Source: Candidatus Uhrbacteria bacterium
GTDB taxonomy: Bacteria > Patescibacteriota > Patescibacteriia > UBA9934 > UBA10169
DNA: 18,149 bases
Assembly (NCBI GenBank): GCA_003505155.1
Contig: DNYJ01000026.1
Location: 1-18,149, forward strand
Direction of reading: 5' to 3'
Position 1 is the stretch's first letter. Each line of letters begins with the position of its first letter. This document shows, in pieces, positions 1-6,101 of the stretch. A model generated the notes under the pieces. The model was not told the origin of the DNA. It made no database searches and was given only the letters and a program-made list of their open reading frames with translations. The translations under genes were made by a program, and so were the position numbers.

Positions 1-1
1 C

Positions 2-49
2 GGCCGCGTGGATATGCCGTGGGAAGCGGCTGTTGAAATTGCGAGGTGA
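2..49 (+). CDS. C-terminal end of an upstream gene (partial)
   Basis: An open frame enters from the left edge and ends with TGA at 47-49, giving 15 residues (GRVDMPWEAAVEIAR). The composition is protein-like and the stop lies just before the next gene, so it is probably the tail of an upstream coding region. It is too short to assign a family. A second frame also stops nearby (34-36), so the frame choice is uncertain. Confidence 0.35.
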   Translation, partial: GRVDMPWEAAVEIAR

Positions 50-55
50 TATACT
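47..55 (+). promoter_or_regulatory. Extended -10 promoter element for the first gene
   Basis: TGA followed by TATACT (50-55) matches an extended -10 (TGn-TATAAT-like) element. A transcript started from it would begin around 62-65, at or just before the ATG at 65. It would therefore exclude the GTG at 56. No convincing -35 box is visible. The same TATACT hexamer serves the promoters at 2206 and 6090. Confidence 0.4.
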
Positions 56-796
56 GTGTGGCGTATGCCGCTGTCGCGAACTGTTGTCCTTGTTCTCACG
101 CTCCTGATTCTCGGGACGGCGTTTTTTGTTTCCCGGCCGGATCCGCCGGAATTGGTGCGCGCGGTGAGCGAGGATGGGATGTTGCGTGTGGAGGCCTTAG
201 CCAGTCAAAAACCTGTTCTTGAGGTGACGACGATCATCGGAGGTGCTTCGACGGCTCGTGTGAGTCCGATTTACGAAGTAACGGGAAATTGGTCTGGCGG
301 AGAGCTTGGAGTCGGCGTCTCGCTGGTGTCGTCTCTTGATCCTGCCCTCCATCTTCTTGCCATCTGGAATGACAATCTTGAAGCATGGAGTCCGCGACCG
401 GGCTTTGAATGGGCGGACAGCGTCTTTTCAGGCCACCTCTCGCTCCCAGGCAAGATGGCGCTCTTCCAGCGTCAGGATGTTGAAATCCCGCGACGGTATG
501 AACAGATCGTCTCCGAGCTTATTCTGAACCGTCCTCACAAAACAAAACGAGCTCATATCTATCTGGCGTATGCTCTCGAGCCGGATGACTACGTGCTGAT
601 TCGCGAAGCGCGAGTGACGGCGGCGTGTGGCGGAAATCTGCAGGCGCCAAGGGGACCAGTTGAAAATCAGGAAATGGTCGAGCCGATGACGCTCACCGTC
701 AATGGGTATGAACGGGAAGGCTGGATCCGCGTGCGAGCGAAGTGGGAGTTGGAGGATGGATGTGTGCAGGGCGAAGCGTTTGAGCGCGTGGAGTAG
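56..796 (+). CDS. Membrane-anchored protein of unknown function
   Basis: I do not recognise this 246-residue protein. It begins with a short basic stretch and a hydrophobic segment at about residues 9-27, typical of an uncleaved signal anchor or a signal peptide. A soluble extracytoplasmic part of about 215 residues follows, with no motif I can name. It contains two Cys (about 190 and 236), which could pair outside the membrane. The start is ambiguous. GTG 56 has a GAGG motif about nine bases upstream, while ATG 65 fits the TATACT element at 50-55 as a leaderless start and gives 243 residues. The gene converges on the MFS gene at 836 with a shared hairpin between them. Confidence 0.75.
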   Translation: MWRMPLSRTVVLVLTLLILGTAFFVSRPDPPELVRAVSEDGMLRVEALASQKPVLEVTTIIGGASTARVSPIYEVTGNWSGGELGVGVSLVSSLDPALHLLAIWNDNLEAWSPRPGFEWADSVFSGHLSLPGKMALFQRQDVEIPRRYEQIVSELILNRPHKTKRAHIYLAYALEPDDYVLIREARVTAACGGNLQAPRGPVENQEMVEPMTLTVNGYEREGWIRVRAKWELEDGCVQGEAFERVE

Positions 797-799
797 AAG

Positions 800-840
800 T
801 ATAGGTCCTATAGGTCGTTTATGGACCCATAGGACCTATA
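800..840. terminator. Hairpin between convergent genes
   Basis: Positions 800-816 pair with 824-840: a 17-base stem with one mismatch and a seven-base loop. The right arm overlaps the stop codon of the leftward MFS gene. There is no clear T run on either side, so termination is inferred from the position between two convergent genes rather than from a canonical rho-independent signal. Confidence 0.5.
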
Positions 841-2056
841 GGGAGCGCGTGAGTCGCAGAAGGATCACAAGCCCTGCGGTGCCGAAGAGCGCGGCAAGAA
901 AGAAGCCTTGCGGGAGGGATGTTGAGAAGATGGCGGCGAGGCTTGGTCCCAGGATTTTTCCGAGAGCTCCGATGCCAAAGATCATGCCGGATGAGATGCC
1001 GGCTTTTTCTTTTTGCGTGAAGGAAGCCAGCGTGGCGCCTCCCAGAACGTCCGCGGCTCCGATGGCGGGTCCCAAAAGCGCGAGGGAGAAAAGGACGAGC
1101 GTCCCTGTTACTTCGATGCCCAGAATGAAGCTCACCTCCGCGACAAAGAGACAGCCGAGGAAACCCTTGAGCGCGGCGTTTACCGGAACGGGCTTTAAGA
1201 CGAGCGCGATTTGCGCGGCGCCGGCGCCGAGCGAAAGGAGCGCGAGCGCGAGCGCGGCCGTGCGTGCGTCCTCGAATCGGAAAGAAAGGAGCGTGCGGTA
1301 GAGGAAGAAGCCGGTGCTCACGAAGAGGAAGACGAGCGCCATGGAGAGGAGGGGAGATGCCTTATGGCGGCGTCTCTCTATCTGACGAGGCGATTGGGGA
1401 CGAAATTTGGAACCCGCCTTCGCTCCAGAGCTTCGGACGGGCAGGCCGCAGGCTCTCCAAATTTGTCCCCAATCGCGGACAGTTGTTGGAGACTTGTCGT
1501 GGATTCCTCGCGTAATCCCTGGTTTCTCTGACCGATCCGGAAGCGTGCGCACAAGGGCGAGCGTGAGAGCGTTGCCGAGAATGAGGAGCGAGACGGCCGT
1601 TCCAAGATTTTGCGAGAACAAGCCCGCGACGAGAGCGCCACTCGCTCCTCCCGCGGTGATGCCGAGCATCACGGTGGCGATGCCTCGCGAGAGCTCATGC
1701 TCGTTTTGTGTTCCGCGCCGCACCCACGCAAAGCACACGGGGAGAACCGCGCTGGAAGCTCCCGAGAGGAGCCGTGCGGACAGGAGGATGCCTGGCTCCA
1801 AGCTCCACGCGAGGAGTCCAAAGGCGAGGAGCTCTCCCAAAAGTGAGAGAGTCAGCACACGCCGCGTTCCCCATCGGTCGGCCAAGAGTCCCAACAACGG
1901 GAGAGCTGTGATGTGTGCGAGGTAGAAGGCGCTCTCAAGCCACGGGCTTTCCGTGCCGAGACCGCGAAGGAGCGGAAGTAGAAACGTAACGGCGGCGAAC
2001 TGCATGCCGACGGCGAGGCTCAAGATGAAGACATGGCGCGATGAGGTTTTGTGCAT
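836..2056 (-). CDS. MFS-family permease with repeat-derived central loop
   Basis: A 406-residue polytopic protein with about twelve hydrophobic segments. It carries the MFS signature between TM2 and TM3 (GLLADRWGTRRV, about residues 56-67), and a second half resuming at about residue 235. The family moves small solutes across the inner membrane by ion coupling; the substrate cannot be read from the sequence. I chose the ATG at 2054-2056 because GGGGGAGAA precedes it at the right spacing; the in-frame ATG at 2083 lacks a ribosome binding site. The loop joining the two six-helix halves is unusually hydrophilic, and residues about 194-222 are encoded by an imperfect palindrome (1391-1475). The loop therefore appears to have been extended by an in-frame repeat insertion. 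The gene is divergent from 2245. Confidence 0.85.
   Translation of the reverse strand: MHKTSSRHVFILSLAVGMQFAAVTFLLPLLRGLGTESPWLESAFYLAHITALPLLGLLADRWGTRRVLTLSLLGELLAFGLLAWSLEPGILLSARLLSGASSAVLPVCFAWVRRGTQNEHELSRGIATVMLGITAGGASGALVAGLFSQNLGTAVSLLILGNALTLALVRTLPDRSEKPGITRGIHDKSPTTVRDWGQIWRACGLPVRSSGAKAGSKFRPQSPRQIERRRHKASPLLSMALVFLFVSTGFFLYRTLLSFRFEDARTAALALALLSLGAGAAQIALVLKPVPVNAALKGFLGCLFVAEVSFILGIEVTGTLVLFSLALLGPAIGAADVLGGATLASFTQKEKAGISSGMIFGIGALGKILGPSLAAIFSTSLPQGFFLAALFGTAGLVILLRLTRSL
1391..1475. repeat. Palindromic repeat element inside the MFS gene
   Basis: Terminal inverted arms of 21 and 20 bases (1391-1411 and 1456-1475) differ only by one extra G in the left arm. They enclose a GC-rich core with a smaller CCCG/CGGG symmetry. 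The element lies within the hydrophilic loop between the two MFS halves and keeps the frame open. It resembles a miniature palindromic (REP/MITE-like) element. No second copy is present in this window, so its mobility is inferred. Confidence 0.6.
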
Positions 2057-2120
2057 AGCTTTCTCCCCCGCATACTGTCTCATTTATCCCGCAAAGGCTC
2101 GAGCGTTTTGTTTGCACAGG

Positions 2121-2168
2121 CTGACAGAAATGGCGGTGCTCCTTTTTCTGCGGAGAAAAAACTGTCAG
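2121..2168. other. Nested inverted repeat in the divergent intergenic region
   Basis: CTGACAG (2121-2127) is matched by CTGTCAG (2162-2168). Between them TTTTTCT (2143-2149) pairs with AGAAAAA (2154-2160) around a GCGG loop. The site lies between the divergent MFS gene and gene 2245, upstream of the latter's promoter. It could be an operator or a cruciform; no protein is implied by the sequence. Confidence 0.35.
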
Positions 2169-2182
2169 CGTCCTCTGACACA

Positions 2183-2211
2183 TTGCTCTTGTTTGCGAAG
2201 TTTTGTATACT
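2183..2211 (+). promoter_or_regulatory. Sigma70-like promoter of gene 2245
   Basis: TTGCTC (2183-2188), a 17-base spacer and TATACT (2206-2211) give a near-consensus housekeeping promoter. Transcription would start near 2218, leaving a leader of about 27 bases that contains the strong ribosome binding site AGGAGGAAAG (from 2230). Confidence 0.65.
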
Positions 2212-2244
2212 GGCTCGTGTTAACTCTTAGGAGGAAAGAGTCTT

Positions 2245-2661
2245 ATGGGAACGGCTAAAAAAAAGACGACGACATCAACGGTGAAATCGAAGACGCAGAA
2301 GCCATCAGTGAAAAAATTGACAGCAAGAACAATGGCTAAGAGGCAGGTAGCCAAAAAGAAGACGGCCTTAAAAAAAGACGAAGATCTCTTGACACTCCAT
2401 TTGCATCACGAGATTCCTCAACTTGATCCCATCGTTCCTTGTCTCCCCGATATGCCCGAACCTCCCGAACCTGCCGAGATGGGAATTTGCAAGCACTGCC
2501 ACTTGCTCCCGGCCGCGGCGTACGAACTCGTGATCGTGCTCACGTGCCTTACGTTCTCGCTCTCGGCGGTGCTTCTCACTTCCACGCAGACCATCGAGCG
2601 TCAGCAAGATGTGATCGCGACACTTCAAAAAGTAAAAATGGATGTTTACGTAAGACGATGA
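2245..2661 (+). CDS. Lys-rich single-span membrane protein with CXXCH motif
   Basis: I do not recognise a family for this 138-residue protein. The first 45 residues are highly basic and low in complexity, with repeated KKK/KKT blocks resembling histone-H1-like tails. A His/Pro/Glu-rich middle part follows (LHLHHE at 51-56, a PEPPEPAE run near 71-78), then CKHCH at 82-86, one hydrophobic helix at about 91-113 and a short C-terminal tail. The positive-inside rule places the basic part in the cytoplasm, so the tail may bind nucleic acid or other polyanions next to the membrane. The CXXCH could bind metal; haem attachment would need the opposite topology. Its AGGAGG ribosome binding site is among the strongest in the window. 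The stop overlaps the next start (ATGA). Confidence 0.75.
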   Translation: MGTAKKKTTTSTVKSKTQKPSVKKLTARTMAKRQVAKKKTALKKDEDLLTLHLHHEIPQLDPIVPCLPDMPEPPEPAEMGICKHCHLLPAAAYELVIVLTCLTFSLSAVLLTSTQTIERQQDVIATLQKVKMDVYVRR

Positions 2662-3317
2662 CTATGAAATATCTCCTATGGCTTGTGGTCTTGGTTCTTG
2701 CGGGCGCGGGGTGTACGGGAGGGACGCCTCGGTTTGCTGTTCCCAATGAAGAACCGCAGGAGGAAGACGGGCTCACGCAAATCCAACTCGATGATATCAA
2801 GGCTCTTGCCGATCAACTTAACCAGCAACAAGAACCATCGCGTATGTACGATGCATTTCCCGGCGTGCTTGCCGAAAGCGAGCGCACAAATCAGCTCGCC
2901 ATTGTTCATACGGCTAAGGGCGATATTGTTTTTGAACTTTTTGGAGACACCGCTCCCAAGGCCGCTTCTAACTTCATTACGCTTGCCAAGGATGGGTACT
3001 TTGATAGCCTCACGTTCCACCGCCGCGTGGAAGGGTTCGTGATTCAGGGAGGAGATCCATCGGGCAACGGCTCGGGAGGTCCCGGTTATACATTCGAGGA
3101 TGAACTTACGGATAACTATTTGTACGAGCGCGGAATTGTGGCGATGGCCAATCGAGGTCCTGACACGAACGGCTCCCAGTTCTTTATCATGCTCGCCGAC
3201 AACCCGCTCCCAAAGCAGTACACCATCTTCGGCCGTGTGACGAGCGGGATGGAAGTCGTGGATGCGATCGCGATCGGGGACAAGATGACGGGGGTGGAGA
3301 TCGGGGAGGGAAATTAA
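2658..3317 (+). CDS. Cyclophilin-type peptidyl-prolyl isomerase, probable lipoprotein
   Basis: The C-terminal part (about residues 78-208 of 219) is a cyclophilin domain, which catalyses cis-trans isomerisation of Xaa-Pro bonds. The catalytic block FHRRVEGFVIQGGDP is at 120-134 with its key Arg, and SQFFI follows at 173-177. Cyclophilins of this compact bacterial type have about 150-170 residues. The N-terminus is a hydrophobic signal ending in LAGAGC (Cys19), a near-lipobox. It is followed by an acidic, Gln-rich linker, so the enzyme probably works outside the cytoplasmic membrane as an anchored folding factor. The ATG at 2658 overlaps the upstream TGA by four bases, pointing to translational coupling; ATG 2664 is an alternative. 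A strong terminator follows at 3354. Confidence 0.92.
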   Translation: MTMKYLLWLVVLVLAGAGCTGGTPRFAVPNEEPQEEDGLTQIQLDDIKALADQLNQQQEPSRMYDAFPGVLAESERTNQLAIVHTAKGDIVFELFGDTAPKAASNFITLAKDGYFDSLTFHRRVEGFVIQGGDPSGNGSGGPGYTFEDELTDNYLYERGIVAMANRGPDTNGSQFFIMLADNPLPKQYTIFGRVTSGMEVVDAIAIGDKMTGVEIGEGN

Positions 3318-3330
3318 CCCGGATTTAAAA

Positions 3331-3345
3331 CGGATGAACCCGGAT
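3331..3345. repeat. Intergenic repeat copy (GATGAACCCGGAT)
   Basis: The 13-mer GATGAACCCGGAT at 3333-3345 recurs exactly, in inverted orientation, at 6074-6086. A degenerate copy (GATGAACACGGAT) lies downstream of rplL at 13468-13480. All copies are intergenic. This looks like a dispersed intergenic repeat family rather than a gene-specific signal. Confidence 0.55.
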
Positions 3346-3353
3346 ATCAAATA

Positions 3354-3382
3354 GGCGGGGCGAAAGCCTCGTCTTTTAATTT
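3354..3382 (+). terminator. Rho-independent terminator of the cyclophilin operon
   Basis: GGCGGGGC pairs over eight positions (two G-T) with GCCTCGTC around a GAAA tetraloop, followed by TTTTAATTT. The same terminator design recurs after the gene ending at 17514 (17544-17575). Confidence 0.85.
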
Positions 3383-3410
3383 AGAAGTCTCTATTGAAGT
3401 CCTGTGGATA

Positions 3411-3429
3411 ATTGTCACGACGTGACAAT
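3411..3429. promoter_or_regulatory. Perfect dyad ATTGTCACG-A-CGTGACAAT
   Basis: Two perfect nine-base arms around a single central A, in the 223-base intergenic stretch between the cyclophilin terminator and the leftward OPA-type permease terminator. The form is that of a dimeric regulator site, but no promoter is next to it, so it may also be a repeat remnant or a replication or recombination site. The function is not known. Confidence 0.4.
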
Positions 3430-3480
3430 ATCTTCAATGTTCATAGGGGTTCTTCAGCACCTGGTGGTGGAGAAATCTCC

Positions 3481-3511
3481 AAATTGAAGCCCCCGCATTT
3501 GAGGCGCGGGG
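3481..3511 (-). terminator. Hairpin terminator of the leftward OPA-type permease
   Basis: Read on the minus strand, CCCCGC and GCGGGG flank a nine-base loop containing CCTCAAA, followed by CTTCAATTT. The loop, the 3' arm and the following bases nearly match the terminator of the adjacent gene (5331-5366), so the two 3' ends share an origin. Confidence 0.65.
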
Positions 3512-3540
3512 TGAGGGTTGGATAGGTGGTGGGCGAGGCG

Positions 3541-5151
3541 CTAGTGTGCGCCCTTGCCCTCTGGCTTGGCGTTGCGAATGCAGTACGCCAGGACGAGGCC
3601 GATGACGGCGAGGGGGATCATCCACAGCGGCCACTCGCTCCAGTTTGCGGAATCCTTCGCTTTGTCGCCCTCAGGGAGTCTCCATGCGTACAAGAACGAC
3701 ATGGCGGCGGTGCCCAGATAGACGGCTCCGTCGATGATGCCGACGGCGATCCCGGCGTTCTTGGCGCCTCCGAAGTCCATGGACATCGTGCCCGAGAGCA
3801 TGCCGTGGACGCCGATGATGGCGAGCGACATGAGGATGATGACCCACATCAGCATCGTGTTGCCGATGAGGAGACACATGATGAGCGATCCCGCCACCAT
3901 GCCGGCGTAGAGCACGGCCGCTACCGGAGCGCGGCGAGACTCGAACAGGTGATCGGAGATCGTTCCGGCGAACATCCCTCCCAGGATGCCCGCACAGCAC
4001 AGGAGGAGACCCCAGTGCTGCATGACGAAGATCTCCTTGAGTCCGGTCGCCTTGCCGTAGACGTACCCCCACTGCATAATCGCCTGCCGGAGGAAGCCCG
4101 AGCAGAACTCGATCGCGGCGATCGTCATGATGATCGGGTTCTTGAACATCATCGCGAACACACGGATGGGATTGCTCGGCTTGTCGTCCTCTCCGGCGGT
4201 GGCGTCTCCCGTCAGGAAGTTTCGGAAGCCCGCCTCAGCGGGGCTGTTGCGGATTACGACGAGGCCGATCAGGAAAACGACGGCGAGAATGGCGGCCGGG
4301 ACGAAGAAGACGAGCTGGATCTGTCCCTTGAAGACATGGAGCAGAAGTCCGTTCCAGTCGTAGGCGAAGTAGACACCCAGGCTGATCAGGATCCCGAAGA
4401 TACCGCCGAACACGCCGCGCTCGTCCACGTGGAACCAGGGTGCGTTTCCCTTGACGATGGCAACGGCGCCGAACGCCTGGAAGTACATGTTGACGGCGTA
4501 GAGGATGGAGAGCGCTGGCAGAAGGGGTGACGCCGTCGTGTTTCCCGAGGAGATCCCGAAGAAGGCGCGGAGACCCACGAAGGCGTGGAAGAAGGGTTCG
4601 GCAATCGCATTGGCCACACCTCCCATGGGCCCGATCGCTCCTCCGGAACGTACTGCCTCAAGGCTCACGATGCCCAGGAGGATGTTGGCGACGATGGCGC
4701 CTCCGGCTCCCGTGAGGATCGAGAGCCTCGCTCCGAACCGATCAGTCAGGGGGCCGTTGATGAGGAAGGCGAACGCGTACACGAGCGTGCCGATCCCGAA
4801 GATCACGCCGAAGTCGCCCGTGTCCATCAGGTTCAGCTTTCCGAACTCGTACTTGCTCACCGTCAGGTTGTAGCGTCCCATGTAGAGGAACGCGTAGATG
4901 AACCCGAGGGCGAGCCAGTTCCAGCGCCGCCGCCGTTCGTAGGCCGGGGCGTGGCTGATTGACTTGTTCTTGGGCAGTCGGGCGACGACGAACATCACCG
5001 TGGCGAGGAGGATCAGGATCGCGACGAGCTCCTGCAGGGACTTGATGAATGGGCTCTTCTTGGTTGCCTCGGCCGTCTCGGCCGCGAAGATTGCCGCCGG
5101 GATGAGGCTTGCGATGAGGAAGGTGATGAGGATGGAAGCGAGGTGGCGCAC
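3541..5151 (-). CDS. MFS permease of the organophosphate:phosphate antiporter type
   Basis: A 536-residue membrane protein. An N-terminal signal-like hydrophobic segment (1-23) and an extra helix (about 39-58) precede a twelve-helix MFS core starting near residue 75. The core resembles the OPA branch (GlpT/UhpT-like): LYMGRYNLT with the conserved Arg in the first core helix, NGPLTDRFGAR in the loop to the third, and a FQAFGA...WFHVDERGVFGGIFG stretch at mid-protein. Members exchange phosphorylated sugars or glycerol-3-phosphate for phosphate; the substrate here is unproven. GTG 5149-5151 is used because AGAGGAA lies just upstream. The extra N-terminal hydrophobic part is unusual. Codons are almost all C/G-ending (ATC, CTC, GTC, AAG, GAG), unlike the rightward neighbours, which suggests transfer. 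It is monocistronic with its own promoter and terminator. Confidence 0.85.
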   Translation of the reverse strand: MRHLASILITFLIASLIPAAIFAAETAEATKKSPFIKSLQELVAILILLATVMFVVARLPKNKSISHAPAYERRRRWNWLALGFIYAFLYMGRYNLTVSKYEFGKLNLMDTGDFGVIFGIGTLVYAFAFLINGPLTDRFGARLSILTGAGGAIVANILLGIVSLEAVRSGGAIGPMGGVANAIAEPFFHAFVGLRAFFGISSGNTTASPLLPALSILYAVNMYFQAFGAVAIVKGNAPWFHVDERGVFGGIFGILISLGVYFAYDWNGLLLHVFKGQIQLVFFVPAAILAVVFLIGLVVIRNSPAEAGFRNFLTGDATAGEDDKPSNPIRVFAMMFKNPIIMTIAAIEFCSGFLRQAIMQWGYVYGKATGLKEIFVMQHWGLLLCCAGILGGMFAGTISDHLFESRRAPVAAVLYAGMVAGSLIMCLLIGNTMLMWVIILMSLAIIGVHGMLSGTMSMDFGGAKNAGIAVGIIDGAVYLGTAAMSFLYAWRLPEGDKAKDSANWSEWPLWMIPLAVIGLVLAYCIRNAKPEGKGAH

Positions 5152-5207
5152 GGGTTCCTCTGGTGTGTGGGTTGCTTCAGTCTGTTGTCGAAAATCCGAC
5201 TGCGAAG

Positions 5208-5236
5208 AGGTTAGAGGACTTCGCCCCTTTTTGCAA
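5208..5236 (-). promoter_or_regulatory. Promoter of the OPA-type permease
   Basis: On the minus strand, TTGCAA (5236-5231), 17 bases and TAACCT (5213-5208). The predicted start, near 5201, gives a leader of about 50 bases ending in AGAGGAACCC before the GTG. The -10 is weak (TAnnnT only). Confidence 0.4.
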
Positions 5237-5243
5237 ATGATCG

Positions 5244-5316
5244 TTTCGTATCTAGGTTTCGTATCTAGGATAAGTATTCCTCAATGTTTATTGGCAAAAT
5301 ACTCATCCTAGATACG
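5244..5316. repeat. Tandem 13-mer plus long inverted repeat
   Basis: The 13-mer TTTCGTATCTAGG is tandemly duplicated (5244-5256, 5257-5269). Positions 5260-5278 then form a 19-base inverted repeat with 5298-5316 (one mismatch) around a 19-base loop. It lies between the promoter of the leftward permease and the terminator of the next leftward gene. It may be a recombination or transposition scar, or an operator. Confidence 0.55.
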
Positions 5317-5330
5317 TATTAGCCTCGTCT

Positions 5331-5366
5331 TTTGAAATAGAAGCCCCCGCGTTTGAGGCACGGGGG
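5331..5366 (-). terminator. Hairpin terminator of the small membrane protein gene
   Basis: On the minus strand, CCCCCGTG pairs with CGCGGGGG (eight pairs, one G-T) around CCTCAAA, followed by CTTCTATTTC. It is nearly identical in loop, 3' arm and tail to the hairpin at 3481-3511. Next to it, at 5323, is GCCTCGTCTTTT, the 3' half of the rightward terminator type seen at 3366 and 17556. Confidence 0.65.
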
Positions 5367-5413
5367 GAGGATTCCGACTCGGGGCTGGAGTGAAGGGAAG
5401 GTGCTTGGGAGGG

Positions 5414-5986
5414 CTAGATTCCCCAGAACGCGAGGCCACTGCCGAGAGCGGAGGAGATCGCGAGGACGGCGAGGATGGGCCAGGGCGTCTTGGCTTCAAC
5501 CTTGCGTCCGAGCGCTCGCGACGCGAACGCCGTGTAGGCAAAGGCGAGACTCAAGCAGATGCCACCGATGTGGACGCCGATCGGCACGGCAATGACGATG
5601 TAGACCAGCTCGACGAAGAAGCCGAGCATGAAGAGACCGCTCCATCTCCTCGCCGCCATGACGGAGTCGAACCGCTTCTGGTAGGAGACAATGCTGGCCA
5701 TGAGACCGACTACAAGGATCATGAAGACGATGGGCTCGTCGTACACGTGTTTCTCTAGGAGAAAGTCGATCGCGATGAGCGTGATCACCATGCCGGAGAG
5801 GCAGGCCAGCTTGAGCTCGTGGAGCTTGTTCTCGAGGTAGATCTCTCCTTGCTGCTCGATCACGCGCTGGTGGTAAGGGAGGTGGCCGGGGACGAAGATG
5901 TAGGCGAGGCCGAGGACGCAGAGGATGGCGATGGGAACGCCGACGAGGATCGCGCTGATGACGGTAAGAATCGTGGAAAGGAGCAT
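5414..5986 (-). CDS. Small polytopic membrane protein of unknown function
   Basis: 190 residues with about five hydrophobic helices: near 5-28, 56-75, 81-99, 113-140 and 165-187. A hydrophilic stretch (about 33-55, HQRVIEQQGEIYLENKLHE) lies between the first two. I do not recognise the family; no catalytic motif is visible, and it could be a transport or signalling accessory. ATG 5984-5986 is chosen because GGAGAA precedes it; the longer frame to 6085 runs back through the promoter and a repeat. Like its leftward neighbour it has strongly C/G-ending codons, its own promoter (6015-6043) and its own terminator. This supports common ancestry of the two units, not joint transcription. Confidence 0.75.
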   Translation of the reverse strand: MLLSTILTVISAILVGVPIAILCVLGLAYIFVPGHLPYHQRVIEQQGEIYLENKLHELKLACLSGMVITLIAIDFLLEKHVYDEPIVFMILVVGLMASIVSYQKRFDSVMAARRWSGLFMLGFFVELVYIVIAVPIGVHIGGICLSLAFAYTAFASRALGRKVEAKTPWPILAVLAISSALGSGLAFWGI

Positions 5987-6014
5987 GGGTTCTCCGAGGT
6001 GTTGGTGGATGCCG

Positions 6015-6043
6015 AGCTTACGACCTTCGTTCCCACGCGTCAA
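6015..6043 (-). promoter_or_regulatory. Promoter of the small membrane protein gene
   Basis: On the minus strand, TTGACG (6043-6038), exactly 17 bases and TAAGCT (6020-6015). Transcription would start near 6008, about 22 bases before the ATG, leaving just enough room for the GGAGAA ribosome binding site. Confidence 0.6.
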
Positions 6044-6073
6044 GCGTTGTACATCCGGATTGATCCGATCAGA

Positions 6074-6086
6074 ATCCGGGTTCATC
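6074..6086. repeat. Inverted copy of the GATGAACCCGGAT repeat
   Basis: An exact reverse complement of 3333-3345. Together the two copies bracket the two leftward genes 3541-5986. This copy also lies directly upstream of the -10 box of the rightward operon beginning at 6102. Confidence 0.55.
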
Positions 6087-6095
6087 TGCTATACT
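6087..6095 (+). promoter_or_regulatory. Extended -10 promoter of the TM0106-pyrH operon
   Basis: TGC directly followed by TATACT (6090-6095) forms an extended -10 element. The start codon of the nuclease gene is at 6102, six bases after the box, so the transcript should begin at or next to the A of the ATG (leaderless). No -35 at 17 bases is evident; the extended -10 may compensate. Confidence 0.55.
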
Positions 6096-6101
6096 ACCCC
6101 C

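Noticed and set aside
800..840. The TATAGGTCCTATAGG hairpin as a mobile-element end
   Set aside because: It appears only once in the window and sits exactly between two convergent genes, so a transcription-end hairpin is the simpler reading.
1407..1925. Rightward open frame opposite the MFS gene
   Set aside because: The antisense frame is rich in Arg/Ser/Pro, contains the palindromic repeat, and has no start signal. The leftward frame shows clear MFS helices and motif.
2439..2657. Longer N-terminus for the cyclophilin gene
   Set aside because: It would overlap the Lys-rich protein gene by more than 200 bases. The ATG at 2658 gives a signal peptide and a normal coupled start.
3526..4530. Long rightward open frame (334 codons) opposite the OPA-type permease gene
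   Set aside because: It is antisense to a clear membrane protein and its translation is dominated by Asp/Glu/His/Arg as expected for the reverse of GC-rich hydrophobic codons. It has no ribosome binding site and no recognisable domain.
3541..5986. Integron gene cassettes as an explanation for the leftward units
   Set aside because: No attC-type sites with paired GTTRRRY/RYYYAAC core motifs were found at the ends, and no integrase gene is present. The cassettes also carry their own promoters.
5925..6101. Longer N-terminus for the TM0106 nuclease
   Set aside because: The extension overlaps the divergent membrane protein gene and runs through the promoter at 6087-6095. The family sequence begins at ATG 6102.
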